This document shows, in pieces, positions 10,362 through 19,671 of a DNA stretch of 64,000 bases. The translations under genes were made by a program, and so were the position numbers. Numbering within the stretch: the first letter of the stretch is position 1; every line of letters begins with the position of its first letter. The stretch is from Candidatus Thiodiazotropha sp. (ex Codakia rugifera) (GTDB taxonomy: Bacteria > Pseudomonadota > Gammaproteobacteria > Chromatiales > Chromatiaceae), in the NCBI GenBank assembly GCA_025656675.1, contig JAHXHN010000003.1, positions 558,001-622,000 on the forward strand. Reading direction: 5' to 3'. The notes below the pieces were generated by a model. The model made no database searches, was not told where the DNA came from, and saw only the letters and a list, made by a program, of their open reading frames with translations.

Positions 10362-11243
10362 ATGGAATTAAATGCCCTTCGCGCTTTTGTACAAGTCGCC
10401 AATGACGGATCATTCTCCCAGGCTGCAGAATCCCTCTACTTGACCCAACCTGCAATCAGCAAACGTATTGCCGGATTGGAAAATGAGCTCTCCATCCGGT
10501 TATTTGATCGCATGGGCAGGCAGGTCTTTCTCACCGAAGCCGGACGTCATCTACTGCCCAGAGCCAAACGGATCATCCATGAACTTACCGATATTCGGCG
10601 TGAGCTGTCCAACCTGTCGGGAAGGATTGCCGGTCGACTGGCCATGGGCACCAGTCACCATATCGGTCTACACCGACTGCCTGCTGTGCTGCGCAGTTAT
10701 ACCGATTCCAACCCTCAAGTCGAACTGGATATCCATTTCATGGAGTCGGAAAAAGCCTGTCAATCAGTCGAACATGGCGAGCTGGAACTGGCCGTTGTGA
10801 CACTGCCGTTGAAGCCTGCCGAGGCCTTGCGTAGCAAGACGATTTGGTTAGACCCCTTAAAAGTTGTCGTTGGCATGGATCATCCATTGGCAAAACTTCA
10901 TCAAGTGAGCCTGAACGAGCTACTACACTACCCGGCCGTATTACCAACCCGTGGAACCTATACCCGAGCATTGGTTGAGCAACGCATCTCAAGCCACTAC
11001 AAACAGGTAAACTGTTCACTCGCCACAGATTATCTGGAAACCCTGAAGATGATGACCACAATCGGTCTGGGCTGGAGTCTGCTGCCGGAGATTCTCCTGG
11101 ATGACCATCTGGTATCTTTGAAGGTACCCGAGTTGGTGCTGAGTCGCTCGCTTGGTATTGTCACACACCGAAAACGTACCCTTTCAAACGCTGCACAGGC
11201 AATGCGCGAAATGTTGCTGTTCAGGGGAAATCAACATCTTTGA
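10362..11243 (+). CDS. LysR-family regulator divergent from leuC
   Basis: A 293-residue LysR-type transcriptional regulator. Residues 1-60 form the winged helix-turn-helix (FVQVANDGSFSQAAESLYLT, then QPAISKRIAGLE); the effector-binding domain follows from about residue 90. It faces leuC across 119 bp, so control of the leucine operon (or autoregulation) with a pathway intermediate as effector is a reasonable inference. The sequence alone does not prove it. The start has an AGGAATAG ribosome-binding site. It converges on ndk at its 3' end. I do not assign a gene name. Confidence 0.9.
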   Translation: MELNALRAFVQVANDGSFSQAAESLYLTQPAISKRIAGLENELSIRLFDRMGRQVFLTEAGRHLLPRAKRIIHELTDIRRELSNLSGRIAGRLAMGTSHHIGLHRLPAVLRSYTDSNPQVELDIHFMESEKACQSVEHGELELAVVTLPLKPAEALRSKTIWLDPLKVVVGMDHPLAKLHQVSLNELLHYPAVLPTRGTYTRALVEQRISSHYKQVNCSLATDYLETLKMMTTIGLGWSLLPEILLDDHLVSLKVPELVLSRSLGIVTHRKRTLSNAAQAMREMLLFRGNQHL

Positions 11244-11392
11244 ATCAAATTGGGGCAATTAACAGATCACAATAAAGGCCTGTAAACACCCGTCAAAAAA
11301 CCGCGTAATTAGTCCAGCGTCTGGTTGGTATCTTTCTCTGCCACTCCAGCGGCACATCCCTGTGAATTGCTGGAATTGACGTCCAGATAGAC

Positions 11393-11821
11393 CTAGCGAG
11401 TCCTCTTACAGACACCCTCTGGAAAGAAGAAGTTGATCTCAACTTTTGCTGTATCCGGACCATCAGATCCGTGCACAGCATTTTCATCCACAGTTTCGGC
11501 GAAGTCGGCTCGAATAGTACCAGGTGCAGCCTCTTGAGGATTGGTGGCACCCATGATTTCACGATTACGGGATATAGCACCCTCTCCCTCGAGGACCTGA
11601 ACCATGACGGGTCCGGATGTCATGAAATCGATCAGATCATTGTAGAAGGGACGCGCTTTGTGTACGGCATAGAACTCACCGGCCTGTTCACGACTGAGAT
11701 GAAGCATACGGGAAGCTAAGATCTTCAATCCGGCCCCTTCAAAACGACTGTAGATCTGACCGATCAGGTTCTTCGCAACAGCATCCGGTTTTATTATGGA
11801 AAAGGTTTGTTCAATGGCCAT
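11393..11821 (-). CDS. ndk: Nucleoside diphosphate kinase
   Basis: Balances NTP pools by transferring the gamma phosphate through a histidine. Seen: 142 residues, the normal size, with the N-terminal [14 protein letters not shown] and the phospho-acceptor His117 in NAVHGSD. The family stretch [15 protein letters not shown] is present. It lies between the convergent LysR gene and the upstream MFS gene, from which a hairpin terminator separates it, so it is probably transcribed alone. No deviation from the family is visible. Confidence 0.98.
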   Translation of the reverse strand: MAIEQTFSIIKPDAVAKNLIGQIYSRFEGAGLKILASRMLHLSREQAGEFYAVHKARPFYNDLIDFMTSGPVMVQVLEGEGAISRNREIMGATNPQEAAPGTIRADFAETVDENAVHGSDGPDTAKVEINFFFPEGVCKRTR

Positions 11822-11861
11822 TGAGTAGCTCCTGGGTCAGTCATTACAGATGATGATCAAA

Positions 11862-11886
11862 TGAAAACCTGAATCCACGGATTCAG
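11862..11886 (-). terminator. Terminator after the MFS gene
   Basis: Eight-base-pair stem ctgaatcc / ggattcag, followed on the minus strand by GTTTTCATTT. It stands 70 bases after the MFS stop and 40 bases before ndk, separating the aroC-MFS unit from ndk. Confidence 0.7.
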
Positions 11887-11956
11887 ATTAAATGCGTATG
11901 TTGCAGTGCAACAGGCGGGCAACTTACTGCGCAACCCGGCAACTGTCAAGCGATGG

Positions 11957-13117
11957 CTAGTGCAGTGTCTCATGATCAATCCACCGCCAGGCTATGACAA
12001 GAGCCAGCAGTGCATAACCCGCGGCAACCCAATAGGTAGCCTCAGCCCCAATGCCAATCCACAAATAACCACTCAACAGGCTGCCAAAGGCACCGCCCGC
12101 ACCAAAACTGACACTGCTATAGAGTGCCTGACCTCTTCCCTGATGGCGTCCGACGAAGTAGTGATGCACCATATGGATGGCTGCGGCATGAAAAGTGCCA
12201 AAAGTGGCTGCGTGCATCACCTGCGCCAAGAGCACAAGCCATAGGTTTTCCGGTGCAGAACCCACCAGTATCCAGCGCACCACAGCCATAGCCAAGCTGA
12301 CAACCAGTACCTTTCTTGCACCCCATCGATGCAACAGTTGATGCATGACAAGGAACACAAGCACCTCTGCAATGACCCCAAGTGCCCAAAGTTGACCAAT
12401 TACACTACTGGAATAGCCAACCTGTTCCATATAAATGGAGTAAAAAGCATAGTAGGCGCCATGGCTTGCCTGCATGAAAAAGCAGGCCAGAAGAAAAGCG
12501 ATGATATCGCCACGCTTGAGCACCTGTAAAATGGATCCCTGGTCGTGGGCAGGCATATCGGCGTCATTTTCAGGCACTATCAAGCTGAAAAGAAAGATAC
12601 CGAAATAGAGGAGCAGGACAATTTTCGGTACCCATTCGACACTCCACTCATCCAACAGAAAGCCCAAGGCAACAACGGTAAGAATGAAACCGATCGATCC
12701 CCAAAGCCGGACTCTGCTGTAGTGTTGAATACGCTCCTGCAGATAACTCATGGTAACCGCCTCGAACTGAGGCAGCGATGCATTCCAGAAAAAACTGAAA
12801 AGCATCATAATCAGGGCTAGCGAGAAGAAGCCATCAGCAAAGAAGATCCCAAGGAAGGAGATCGCAGAGAGCAGAGAAGCCAGCCGTACGATGGGCATAC
12901 GATGACCAGTATGATCACTGATCCAACCCCAGATGTAGGGTGCAATCAATTTGGTGGCCATGATCACGGCCATCAGCTCGCCGATCTCTACGGGTGAGAA
13001 ATCCCGTGCTTGCAGATAGAGCCCCCAGAAGGGCACCAAGGCACCTAACGATGCGAAGTAGAAGAAGTAGAATCCGGAGAGGCGCCAGTAAGGCATCCTT
13101 TTATTGATTCGATCCAA
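11957..13117 (-). CDS. MFS transporter (HcaT/phenylpropionate-carrier type)
   Basis: A 386-residue inner-membrane carrier with about twelve hydrophobic segments. The start [20 protein letters not shown] and the segment [12 protein letters not shown] (MFS motif A between helices 2 and 3) are typical of the MFS_1-like branch that includes 3-phenylpropionate transporters. The substrate cannot be told from the sequence. Its start overlaps the end of aroC by 17 bases, so the two are co-transcribed and translationally coupled. That pairing is a conserved oddity in related genomes as I recall it, and does not itself imply a link to chorismate. Confidence 0.88.
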   Translation of the reverse strand: MDRINKRMPYWRLSGFYFFYFASLGALVPFWGLYLQARDFSPVEIGELMAVIMATKLIAPYIWGWISDHTGHRMPIVRLASLLSAISFLGIFFADGFFSLALIMMLFSFFWNASLPQFEAVTMSYLQERIQHYSRVRLWGSIGFILTVVALGFLLDEWSVEWVPKIVLLLYFGIFLFSLIVPENDADMPAHDQGSILQVLKRGDIIAFLLACFFMQASHGAYYAFYSIYMEQVGYSSSVIGQLWALGVIAEVLVFLVMHQLLHRWGARKVLVVSLAMAVVRWILVGSAPENLWLVLLAQVMHAATFGTFHAAAIHMVHHYFVGRHQGRGQALYSSVSFGAGGAFGSLLSGYLWIGIGAEATYWVAAGYALLALVIAWRWIDHETLH

Positions 13118-14198
13118 GATCCATCAAACCAGACTGGACATCCATATTCTGTCCACGATGGCGTAGCAGGTGGTCCATCACGACAATGGCCATCATCGCC
13201 TCTGCAATCGGTGTGGCACGAATCCCGACACAGGGATCATGACGTCCTTTCGTTACCACCTCAACCGACTCACCGCTACGGTTTACAGTCTGACCTGGCA
13301 GACGCAGGCTTGAGGTAGGCTTGAGTGCAATCGATGCCAACAGATCCTGGCCGCTGGAGATACCACCCAGGACACCACCGGCGTGATTACTGAGGAAACC
13401 CTCAGGCGTCATCTCATCACGGTGTTCAGTCCCTTTTTGCTCGACGCACCGAAAGCCATCTCCCAACTCCACTCCCTTTACTGCGTTGATGCTCATCAGG
13501 GCGTGCGCCAATTCTGCGTCCAGACGATCGAAGATAGGCTCACCCAGTCCAGCGGGCATGCCGCTGGCAACGACATTGATGCGTGCCCCGACGGAATTTC
13601 CCGCTTTACGCAGGGTATCCATATAAGCCTCCATTTCCACGACCTTGTCCTCATCGGGCGAGAAAAACGGATTCTTCTCCACTTGATCCCAATCGAGTTT
13701 CTCCACCTTGATCGGTCCAAGCTGGGAGAGATAGCCACGGATCTGAATGCCATAGCGTTCGCGTAGATATTTCTTGGCAATACCACCGGCCGCGACGCGC
13801 ATAGCCGTCTCGCGTGCCGATGAACGACCACCGCCGCGGTAGTCACGAAATCCATATTTCTGGTTATAGGTGTAATCAGCATGACCGGGTCGGAAACGGT
13901 CCATGATCTCGGAATAGTCCTTTGATCGCTGATCGGTATTGTGAATGATCAAGCCTATCGGTGTACCGGTGGTTTTACCTTCGAATACACCGGAAAGAAT
14001 CTCTACCTCGTCTGCTTCCCGTCTTTGAGTGGTGTGACGGGAGGTACCAGGCTTGCGCCGATCCAGGTCGTGCTGAAGATCGCTGGCTGAGAGTGCCAGT
14101 CCTGGTGGACAACCATCAATAATACAGCCGATAGCCGGACCATGAGACTCACCAAACGAAGTCACTGTAAACAGCTTGCCGATACTATTGCCAGACAT
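13101..14198 (-). CDS. aroC: Chorismate synthase
   Basis: Makes chorismate from EPSP using reduced FMN; it is the last common step to aromatic amino acids, folate and quinones. Seen: 365 residues, the normal length. Signatures are [14 protein letters not shown] at the start, [20 protein letters not shown] (about 103-122), [18 protein letters not shown], and the late [10 protein letters not shown] and [11 protein letters not shown]. It begins eight bases after the tolC-like gene's stop end (downstream in transcription) and overlaps the MFS gene. All catalytic stretches look intact. Confidence 0.98.
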   Translation of the reverse strand: MSGNSIGKLFTVTSFGESHGPAIGCIIDGCPPGLALSASDLQHDLDRRKPGTSRHTTQRREADEVEILSGVFEGKTTGTPIGLIIHNTDQRSKDYSEIMDRFRPGHADYTYNQKYGFRDYRGGGRSSARETAMRVAAGGIAKKYLRERYGIQIRGYLSQLGPIKVEKLDWDQVEKNPFFSPDEDKVVEMEAYMDTLRKAGNSVGARINVVASGMPAGLGEPIFDRLDAELAHALMSINAVKGVELGDGFRCVEQKGTEHRDEMTPEGFLSNHAGGVLGGISSGQDLLASIALKPTSSLRLPGQTVNRSGESVEVVTKGRHDPCVGIRATPIAEAMMAIVVMDHLLRHRGQNMDVQSGLMDLGSNQ

Positions 14199-14206
14199 GG
14201 GAAATC

Positions 14207-15529
14207 CTACTTTTCCAACCAGCTGTTGACCCGCTGCAGGTCAGATTCACTGAGGGTACCGGCCGCTGATTTCAGCGAGAGTCCATTTATGATGTAGTCA
14301 TAACGTGAATTGAGATAGTCCCGTTGGGAGGAGAATAGATTGCGTTGCACATTCAGTACATCGACAATTGTCCGGGTTCCCACTTCATAACCAGCCTGGG
14401 TTGATTCCAGAGCACTTTGTGCGGATACGGTTGCTGCTTTCAATGCCTCGACCTGGCTGATTGTTGAGAGTACACCTCGATAAGCATCCCTGACCTGCCG
14501 ATTAACTGCACGTCGCGTTTGATCCAGATTTTGTTGGGCGGCACGATAGTTTGCCTGCGCCTGGCGGGTCTGGGAATTCACGGCTCCTCCGGTATAGATC
14601 GGTACTTCCAGTGCCAATCCGATGGTACCGGTATCGGATTCAGTCGCCGTATCGGAATCACTGCGATTCATATTGTAGCCACCCACCAAATCCAAGGTTG
14701 GGAAGTGACCTGATTTGGTGACATCGATATCCTGCTTGAGTACCTCAAGGTTGGCTCGTGAGGCAATGATGTCATAATTCTGCTGTTGAGCGATATCTGA
14801 CCACTCCTGGAGACGGTTAGGTACCGGTGGATTAAGTGCCAAATCCTCTCCCAATTTAGCCAGGCTGTTCTGAGGTTGTGGACCGATAATTTCGAACAGT
14901 GCCTCCCAGGCATTGTCGAGGCTGTTATCTGCAGCGATCTCTGAAGCCCGGGCTGCATCAAAAGCTGCCTGCGCCTCATGCACGTCGGTAATCGCGATCA
15001 AGCCCACATCGAAGCGTTGCTGTGCCTGCTCCAGCTGGCGCCCGGTAGCCTCACGCTCCGCCTCTGCAACACGCAGGTCATCCTCAGCAGAGAGAATATT
15101 GAAATAGGCCGTAGTACTACGTGCCATCAGATCGATCTCCGACGACGCATACTGGGCTTCAGCCTGCGCGATTGTGCTGTCGGCCTGCTCCAGTTGCAGC
15201 AACCGGTCTCGGCGATAAATCGGCTGAGTCAGATTCAGACCAAGCGCCTTCTCACGATCGGTACTCTTATCATCTATCGGTACACCTTGCAGTGTTTTGA
15301 GATCTCTGCGAACTATGTCGTAATTGACACCCAATCCCACCGTTGGCAACAGTTGAGAACGTGCCAGACTCTTCGATTCACGGGCTGCACTCAGCTGCTC
15401 TTTCGCAGCTTGAAGCTGTGGATCATTCTGCAGTGCCAATTTATATATGCCCATCAAATCCTCAGCCTGAACCAACATTGGCATGGAGAGAGAAAGCATA
15501 AGGATGAGCAATCGCTTAATTGATTTCAT
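14207..15529 (-). CDS. tolC: TolC-family outer-membrane channel
   Basis: Outer-membrane/periplasmic trimeric tunnel that serves type I secretion and tripartite efflux pumps. Seen: 440 residues with a signal peptide (cleavage near [10 protein letters not shown]) and the two OEP repeats of long helices rich in Ala, Gln and Ser (for example [19 protein letters not shown] and [19 protein letters not shown]). The repeated pattern [12 protein letters not shown] / [12 protein letters not shown] is the mark of the TolC fold. No inner-membrane pump gene is adjacent, as for E. coli tolC, which lets it serve several systems. aroC follows within eight bases. Confidence 0.93.
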   Translation of the reverse strand: MKSIKRLLILMLSLSMPMLVQAEDLMGIYKLALQNDPQLQAAKEQLSAARESKSLARSQLLPTVGLGVNYDIVRRDLKTLQGVPIDDKSTDREKALGLNLTQPIYRRDRLLQLEQADSTIAQAEAQYASSEIDLMARSTTAYFNILSAEDDLRVAEAEREATGRQLEQAQQRFDVGLIAITDVHEAQAAFDAARASEIAADNSLDNAWEALFEIIGPQPQNSLAKLGEDLALNPPVPNRLQEWSDIAQQQNYDIIASRANLEVLKQDIDVTKSGHFPTLDLVGGYNMNRSDSDTATESDTGTIGLALEVPIYTGGAVNSQTRQAQANYRAAQQNLDQTRRAVNRQVRDAYRGVLSTISQVEALKAATVSAQSALESTQAGYEVGTRTIVDVLNVQRNLFSSQRDYLNSRYDYIINGLSLKSAAGTLSESDLQRVNSWLEK

Positions 15530-15632
15530 TGTTGTTCCATCGTCATAGCCGGTTGTTTAGACCGTAGAAAAAATTACCGGCCAACTTTACCACAGATAGC
15601 TTGGCTGACCTGTATCAAAACGTATCAGACAC

Positions 15633-16478
15633 CTATTCTGCATCAGGCATTGGAGGCACCAGAAATTGAGGATCGATACGCGCATTACGCAGGTTCATAC
15701 GCCAATCGAGATGGGCACCGGTCACCCTACCCGTAGCCCCTATCTCAGCAATAGGTTCACCCTGTTTAACCCGCTCTCCCTCCTTGACCAGAATTTTATG
15801 CAAATGCAGAAACGAGGATGAAAGCTGGTGACCGTGATCGACGATCAAGGTTCCACCTGAGTAGAACATATCCGGATGAGCGAGGGTGACGATACCATCT
15901 GCCGGTGCGACCACCTTAGTACCCACCGGAGCGGCAACATCTACCCCGAAATGAGGCCGTTTAGGTACACCATTGAGTACACGCTGGCTGCCGTACACAC
16001 CCGAGATAATCCCCTTCGCCGGCCAGATAAACCCTGTCAGGAAATCATGACGGTCATCGTCGAGCCTGCGCGCCTTTTTCACAAGGGCAGTCTCACGTTT
16101 GATTCGATCCCAATCCCGCTTGGGGGGGGTCACCTTACTGGGTGGCAAACCGTTAATCTGTTGAATCCGGTACTCTCTTTTACTGATTGATACCCGCTTC
16201 TGTTCGATCGTCTTACCGTCCCTGCTCACAGCAAGATCATGGTCTAACTTGTCGTCACGACCGAAGCCAAGCAGAAACACCCCATCGTGAGAGACCCGTA
16301 TGGCCTGCTTGTTGACAGTCACCTCATCACCAGGAGTAACACGCCCGATCACCATACCACCCTGGGTAAGGTCACCCTCCAGGGTCACCGACCAGACAGG
16401 AAATGGCAACAATAATGAGAAGCACAATCCAATAATAGTGTGTCTCAGACTGTCGGGTATATAGCGTATGAATTTCAT
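15633..16478 (-). CDS. Exported M23 (LytM) peptidase
   Basis: A predicted periplasmic murein endopeptidase, or an amidase activator. From the ATG at 16478 it has 281 residues: a signal peptide (IGLCFSLLLPFPVWS), an N-terminal beta-rich region, and a C-terminal M23 domain. The zinc ligands are readable as HFGVDVAAP and FLHLHKI, with LDWRMN near the end. I prefer this start because the preceding 40 in-frame residues look non-native and would bury the signal peptide; the ribosome-binding site is weak. It lies 103 bp upstream of tolC, probably in the same transcript. The full HxxxD and HxH set suggests an active enzyme. Confidence 0.88.
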   Translation of the reverse strand: MKFIRYIPDSLRHTIIGLCFSLLLPFPVWSVTLEGDLTQGGMVIGRVTPGDEVTVNKQAIRVSHDGVFLLGFGRDDKLDHDLAVSRDGKTIEQKRVSISKREYRIQQINGLPPSKVTPPKRDWDRIKRETALVKKARRLDDDRHDFLTGFIWPAKGIISGVYGSQRVLNGVPKRPHFGVDVAAPVGTKVVAPADGIVTLAHPDMFYSGGTLIVDHGHQLSSSFLHLHKILVKEGERVKQGEPIAEIGATGRVTGAHLDWRMNLRNARIDPQFLVPPMPDAE

Positions 16479-16691
16479 GGACAACCACACTGCGGTAATT
16501 TTGTTGGTAAATATCTGAAGCGTACATTGCCCTGCAAAGGACATTAAAACTAGATTTCTGTGCATCTGTCGTGTGGACTGCATCCAAACCACCAACACAC
16601 TAATGAGCTATGTCTGCTTTGTCACTCTCTTAATTTGCAACTGCAAACTAACATAGCAAATTCCAGGAGCCAACACGCCTAAGAAAGAAGA

Positions 16692-16720
16692 TTGACAGAT
16701 AAAGGAACTGGTTGTAGAGT
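16692..16720 (+). promoter_or_regulatory. Sigma-70 promoter of tRNA-Leu
   Basis: TTGACA at 16692-16697, a 17-base spacer, then TAGAGT at 16715-16720, followed by the GC-rich discriminator ttcgcg usual for stable-RNA promoters. It stands about 40 bases before the tRNA. Confidence 0.75.
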
Positions 16721-16760
16721 TCGCGATCTCTAGGCCGGTACCACCGGAATTGCCACATCC

Positions 16761-16847
16761 GCCGAGGTGGTGAAATTGGTAGACACGCTAGCTTCAGGTG
16801 CTAGTGGGGGTAACCCCGTGGAGGTTCAAGTCCTCTCCTCGGCACCA
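16761..16847 (+). tRNA. tRNA-Leu (CAG)
   Basis: An 87-nt class II tRNA with encoded CCA. Acceptor gccgagg pairs with cctcggc. The anticodon stem ctagc/gctag holds the loop ttcaggt, giving anticodon CAG (codon CUG). A long variable arm (tggggg taa cccc) and the T-loop ttcaagt follow. Confidence 0.97.
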
Positions 16848-16854
16848 AAACATA

Positions 16855-16881
16855 ACCCTCTGATTTATCAGGGGGTTTTTT
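16855..16881 (+). terminator. Terminator of tRNA-Leu
   Basis: Ten-base-pair stem accctctgat / atcagggggt (one T-G wobble) with a two-base loop, then a run of six Ts, seven bases after the tRNA 3' end. Confidence 0.88.
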
Positions 16882-17251
16882 ATTTATATTCTCTCCACAA
16901 TGGCGGTGATTCAAAAGGCTCATACAAGGCAGTGGTTCTCAGGATGAGAACCATAATGAATACCCTACTTCTATCTTCATAACAATCGATGCGGACAATA
17001 CGACTTCCGCCATGTTGTTCCAAGGCATCACCTGGGCTCAATGGGTAAACGCAAAATCATTCACTCACTCTGTACGGTTAACACCATCATGCCCCCCAAA
17101 AAAACCCGTTTGATGACAATACATATGATCCTGAAGACATCCGGGCCATACTGATGATTCAGATCAAACAAACAGGTCGTCAAGAGACAGATGTCGTTGT
17201 CTCGTTCTTGGTGTTGCAGTAAAATCGGGGAAGTAAGAGGAGATCCTTGAC
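16882..17251. other. Intergenic region after tRNA-Leu
   Basis: 370 bp. No gene is convincing. There is a 43-codon plus-strand open stretch ending at 17222 without a usable start, and a short dyad gagaca/tgtctc near 17184-17203. The promoter of the small gene at 17252 should lie here. Confidence 0.5.
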
Positions 17252-17527
17252 ATGTTAACTTATGAAGATTGCGTGGGGATGTGTGATCTTACCAATGAAG
17301 AAGTAGATGCCATTGCGGAGCATGAGCACATTCCCAATATTGTAGCTGCCGAGTTGGGAAACTATCTGATTCACGAAGAATCAGGAATTCCGAAGATTCG
17401 TCGTATCATTCTGGATGATATCGAAATGGCCGAGAAACGGGGAGACGAGGAGCATACACTCGTATTGAAACTCGTACTTAGGTATTTTGTTCAGAATCAC
17501 CCCAGCGCTGCCAGCAACGCTGCCTGA
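17252..17527 (+). CDS. Small acidic helical protein, function unknown
   Basis: 91 residues beginning MLTYEDCVGMCDLTNEEVDA, with AGGAG nine bases before the ATG and a terminator right after the stop. This makes a tidy single-gene unit that is very likely real. The protein is rich in Glu, Asp and Ile and predicted all-helical. It has no signal peptide or membrane segment. Two Cys and the His pair of AEHEHIP near the N-terminus could bind metal, but there is no CxxC motif, so that is speculative. I recall similar small proteins in other Proteobacteria but no named domain. The isolated position gives no functional clue. Confidence 0.75.
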   Translation: MLTYEDCVGMCDLTNEEVDAIAEHEHIPNIVAAELGNYLIHEESGIPKIRRIILDDIEMAEKRGDEEHTLVLKLVLRYFVQNHPSAASNAA

Positions 17528-17549
17528 CTCAGCTTTCTGAGCTTATACA

Positions 17550-17584
17550 AGCCGCAAGTTCCTTGCGGCTTTCATGCCCCTTTT
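17550..17584 (+). terminator. Terminator of the 91-residue gene
   Basis: Nine-base-pair stem agccgcaag / cttgcggct with a three-base loop, followed by ttcatgcccctttta. The T tract is interrupted, so strength is moderate. Confidence 0.75.
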
Positions 17585-17955
17585 ATTACACTTTTACCAA
17601 ACCCCAAGAACCTGGGGAGACCAGGACTATCGTTGCCGACACCCAAACTGGAAACAGTAATGCCTGATCATAAATCGATCTCGCCGACATACACCCAATC
17701 TGTCCCCCATTGAGGGAATGCCGAATGGCTAATGATCACTATTTTTTCAATCTATCCACATCCGGTCTGATGTTTCCGGCTGCCACTCATTGAAAACTGT
17801 TAGCTAACAATAACGCTGCACCTTCCTTAATTCGTTGACTTTTTTACCCTAGCTATCGTACGGTCATGATATTAAGAATGTTTACCTTCTCTGCCTGACA
17901 TGCTGCTTATACTGTTTCAGACAGTACCTGAAACTGATACAAATCGAGCAATCTC
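17585..17955. other. Intergenic region before the M48 gene
   Basis: 371 bp without a gene. It presumably holds the promoter of the M48 gene; a ttgact near 17837 has no convincing -10 at the right distance. Confidence 0.5.
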
Positions 17956-19497
17956 ATGAAAAATCTTCTGATAACCACATTACTCGTTTCATCCATTTTG
18001 ACTGGTTGCGCAGTCAACCCTGTCACAGGAAAAAACCAGTTGAGTCTGGTTTCCGAAGCACAGGAACTGGAGATTGGTAAAAAAAATTACGCTCCTTTAC
18101 GCCAGTCACAGGGTGGTGATTATGTGGTAGACAAGAAACTCACTGCCTATATCAATGAGGTGGGACAAAAGCTGGCTGCCGTCAGTGATCGGAAACTACC
18201 CTACGAATTCAAAGTGCTAAATAACTCTGTACCCAATGCATGGGCTTTACCAGGCGGAAAAATCTCACTTAACCGCGGACTCCTGACTGAACTGGAAAGT
18301 GAAGCTGAACTGGCAGCAGTCCTCGGTCATGAGATTACCCATGCTGCGGCAAAACATACAGCAAGCAGTATGTCACGCGGAATGCTGATTCAGGGTGCAG
18401 TCATGGCGACGGTTATCGGCACGCAGGGAAAAGACTACGCCCAGCTGGCTCAACTGGGTGCAGGGGTCGGTGCACAATTGGTGACACAAAAATATGGCCG
18501 GGATGCTGAACGCGAATCTGATTTTTACGGTATGAAATATATGTCTAAAGCCGGATATGACCCTCAGGGTGCGGTTGATCTGCAACGCACATTTGTACGG
18601 CTATCCGAAGCGAAAAATCAGGACTGGCTCAGTGGTCTTTTCGCCAGTCACCCGCCATCACAGGAACGGGTTGAGAATAATATTAAAACAGCAGCATCAC
18701 TACCCCAGGGTGGCAGTCGCGGTGAGCATCAGTTCAAGGCCAGGACAGCTCATATAAAACGCAGCAAACCCGCCTATGAAGCCTATGATGAGGGTCGTAA
18801 GGCATTTCAGAAAGATGATCTCAGTAAGGCCAGATCCCTGGCAAACAAAGCTATCCGTCTTGAGCCACGTGAAGGGCATTTTCACGCCCTGCTTGGTGAT
18901 GTTGAAGAAAAAAAGAAACGCCATAAAACAGCCAAGCGACACTACGATAAGGCGATCAAGCTCAATGATGATTTTTTTTATTACTATCTGAAGCGCGGAC
19001 AAGTCAATGAAAACCTAAAGGCTTCTGCTAACGCAAAACGTGATCTGGAGAAGAGTATTAAATTACTTCCAACCGCAAATGCCTACAATTCCCTCGGTAA
19101 CATTGCAAAACTGGAGGGCAACCTGAAGGCTGCCAAATCCTACTATAAAAAAGCCGCCTCCAATAAAACCGCTGAAGGCAAAGCCGCCTATGGTGCATTA
19201 ATGGCGCTTGATCTATCCGAGAATCCTCAAAAATACATCAAGCTGAGAACAGGCCTGGACAATAAGGGCAGACTTAAAGCTGAAATATCCAATCCAACTC
19301 CACGAAATGTCAGAGACGTTGTGATTGCCATTCAATACCGTGACAGTCATGGAAAAATCAGAAAAACCAAACGTGCTTATAAACCTGTTCTGGCTGCCGG
19401 TAAAAAAACGGTGATTGATTTGGGAATAAAAAATATTCCCAAAGATCAGCTTGCCAATATAAAATTCGGTGTCATTGGTGCTCGACTGGCAAAATAG
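17956..19497 (+). CDS. M48-family zinc metalloprotease lipoprotein with TPRs
   Basis: A periplasmic protease likely involved in outer-membrane quality control, like BepA or LoiP. Seen: 513 residues. A lipobox LTGC puts the lipidated Cys at residue 18. The M48 zinc motif HEITH is at 125-129 and the downstream third-ligand segment is ERESDFYGMKYM. The active-site neighbourhood NAWALPGGKISLNRG is intact. TPR-like helices run from about residue 275 to 410 (AFQKDDLSKARSLANKAI and following), and a C-terminal beta-rich domain of about 80 residues is unusual in length compared with BepA. It stands alone and is followed 175 bp later by a c-di-GMP gene. Confidence 0.9.
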   Translation: MKNLLITTLLVSSILTGCAVNPVTGKNQLSLVSEAQELEIGKKNYAPLRQSQGGDYVVDKKLTAYINEVGQKLAAVSDRKLPYEFKVLNNSVPNAWALPGGKISLNRGLLTELESEAELAAVLGHEITHAAAKHTASSMSRGMLIQGAVMATVIGTQGKDYAQLAQLGAGVGAQLVTQKYGRDAERESDFYGMKYMSKAGYDPQGAVDLQRTFVRLSEAKNQDWLSGLFASHPPSQERVENNIKTAASLPQGGSRGEHQFKARTAHIKRSKPAYEAYDEGRKAFQKDDLSKARSLANKAIRLEPREGHFHALLGDVEEKKKRHKTAKRHYDKAIKLNDDFFYYYLKRGQVNENLKASANAKRDLEKSIKLLPTANAYNSLGNIAKLEGNLKAAKSYYKKAASNKTAEGKAAYGALMALDLSENPQKYIKLRTGLDNKGRLKAEISNPTPRNVRDVVIAIQYRDSHGKIRKTKRAYKPVLAAGKKTVIDLGIKNIPKDQLANIKFGVIGARLAK

Positions 19498-19671
19498 TTC
19501 GCATCAGGCGCCACAACAAGGATGCAGTGTATTATAGGGAACAGATTCGTTCGACAACATTACAATACAGACTACAATGTATGTATCTCATGTGATGGTG
19601 AAAAAAGCACTATCGCCTGACAGCGTGCAATAAAAAACAAGAACAAGGGATTCCACTAGGTCGATTGACCG

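Noticed and set aside
16767..16982. Open frame of 71 codons beginning MVKLVDTLASGASGG
   Set aside because: It is the well-known false translation of tRNA-Leu and its terminator.
17095..17222. Plus-strand open stretch ending QETDVVVSFLVLQ
   Set aside because: Looks protein-like for about 35 residues but has a stop just upstream and no usable start; too short to call a gene remnant.
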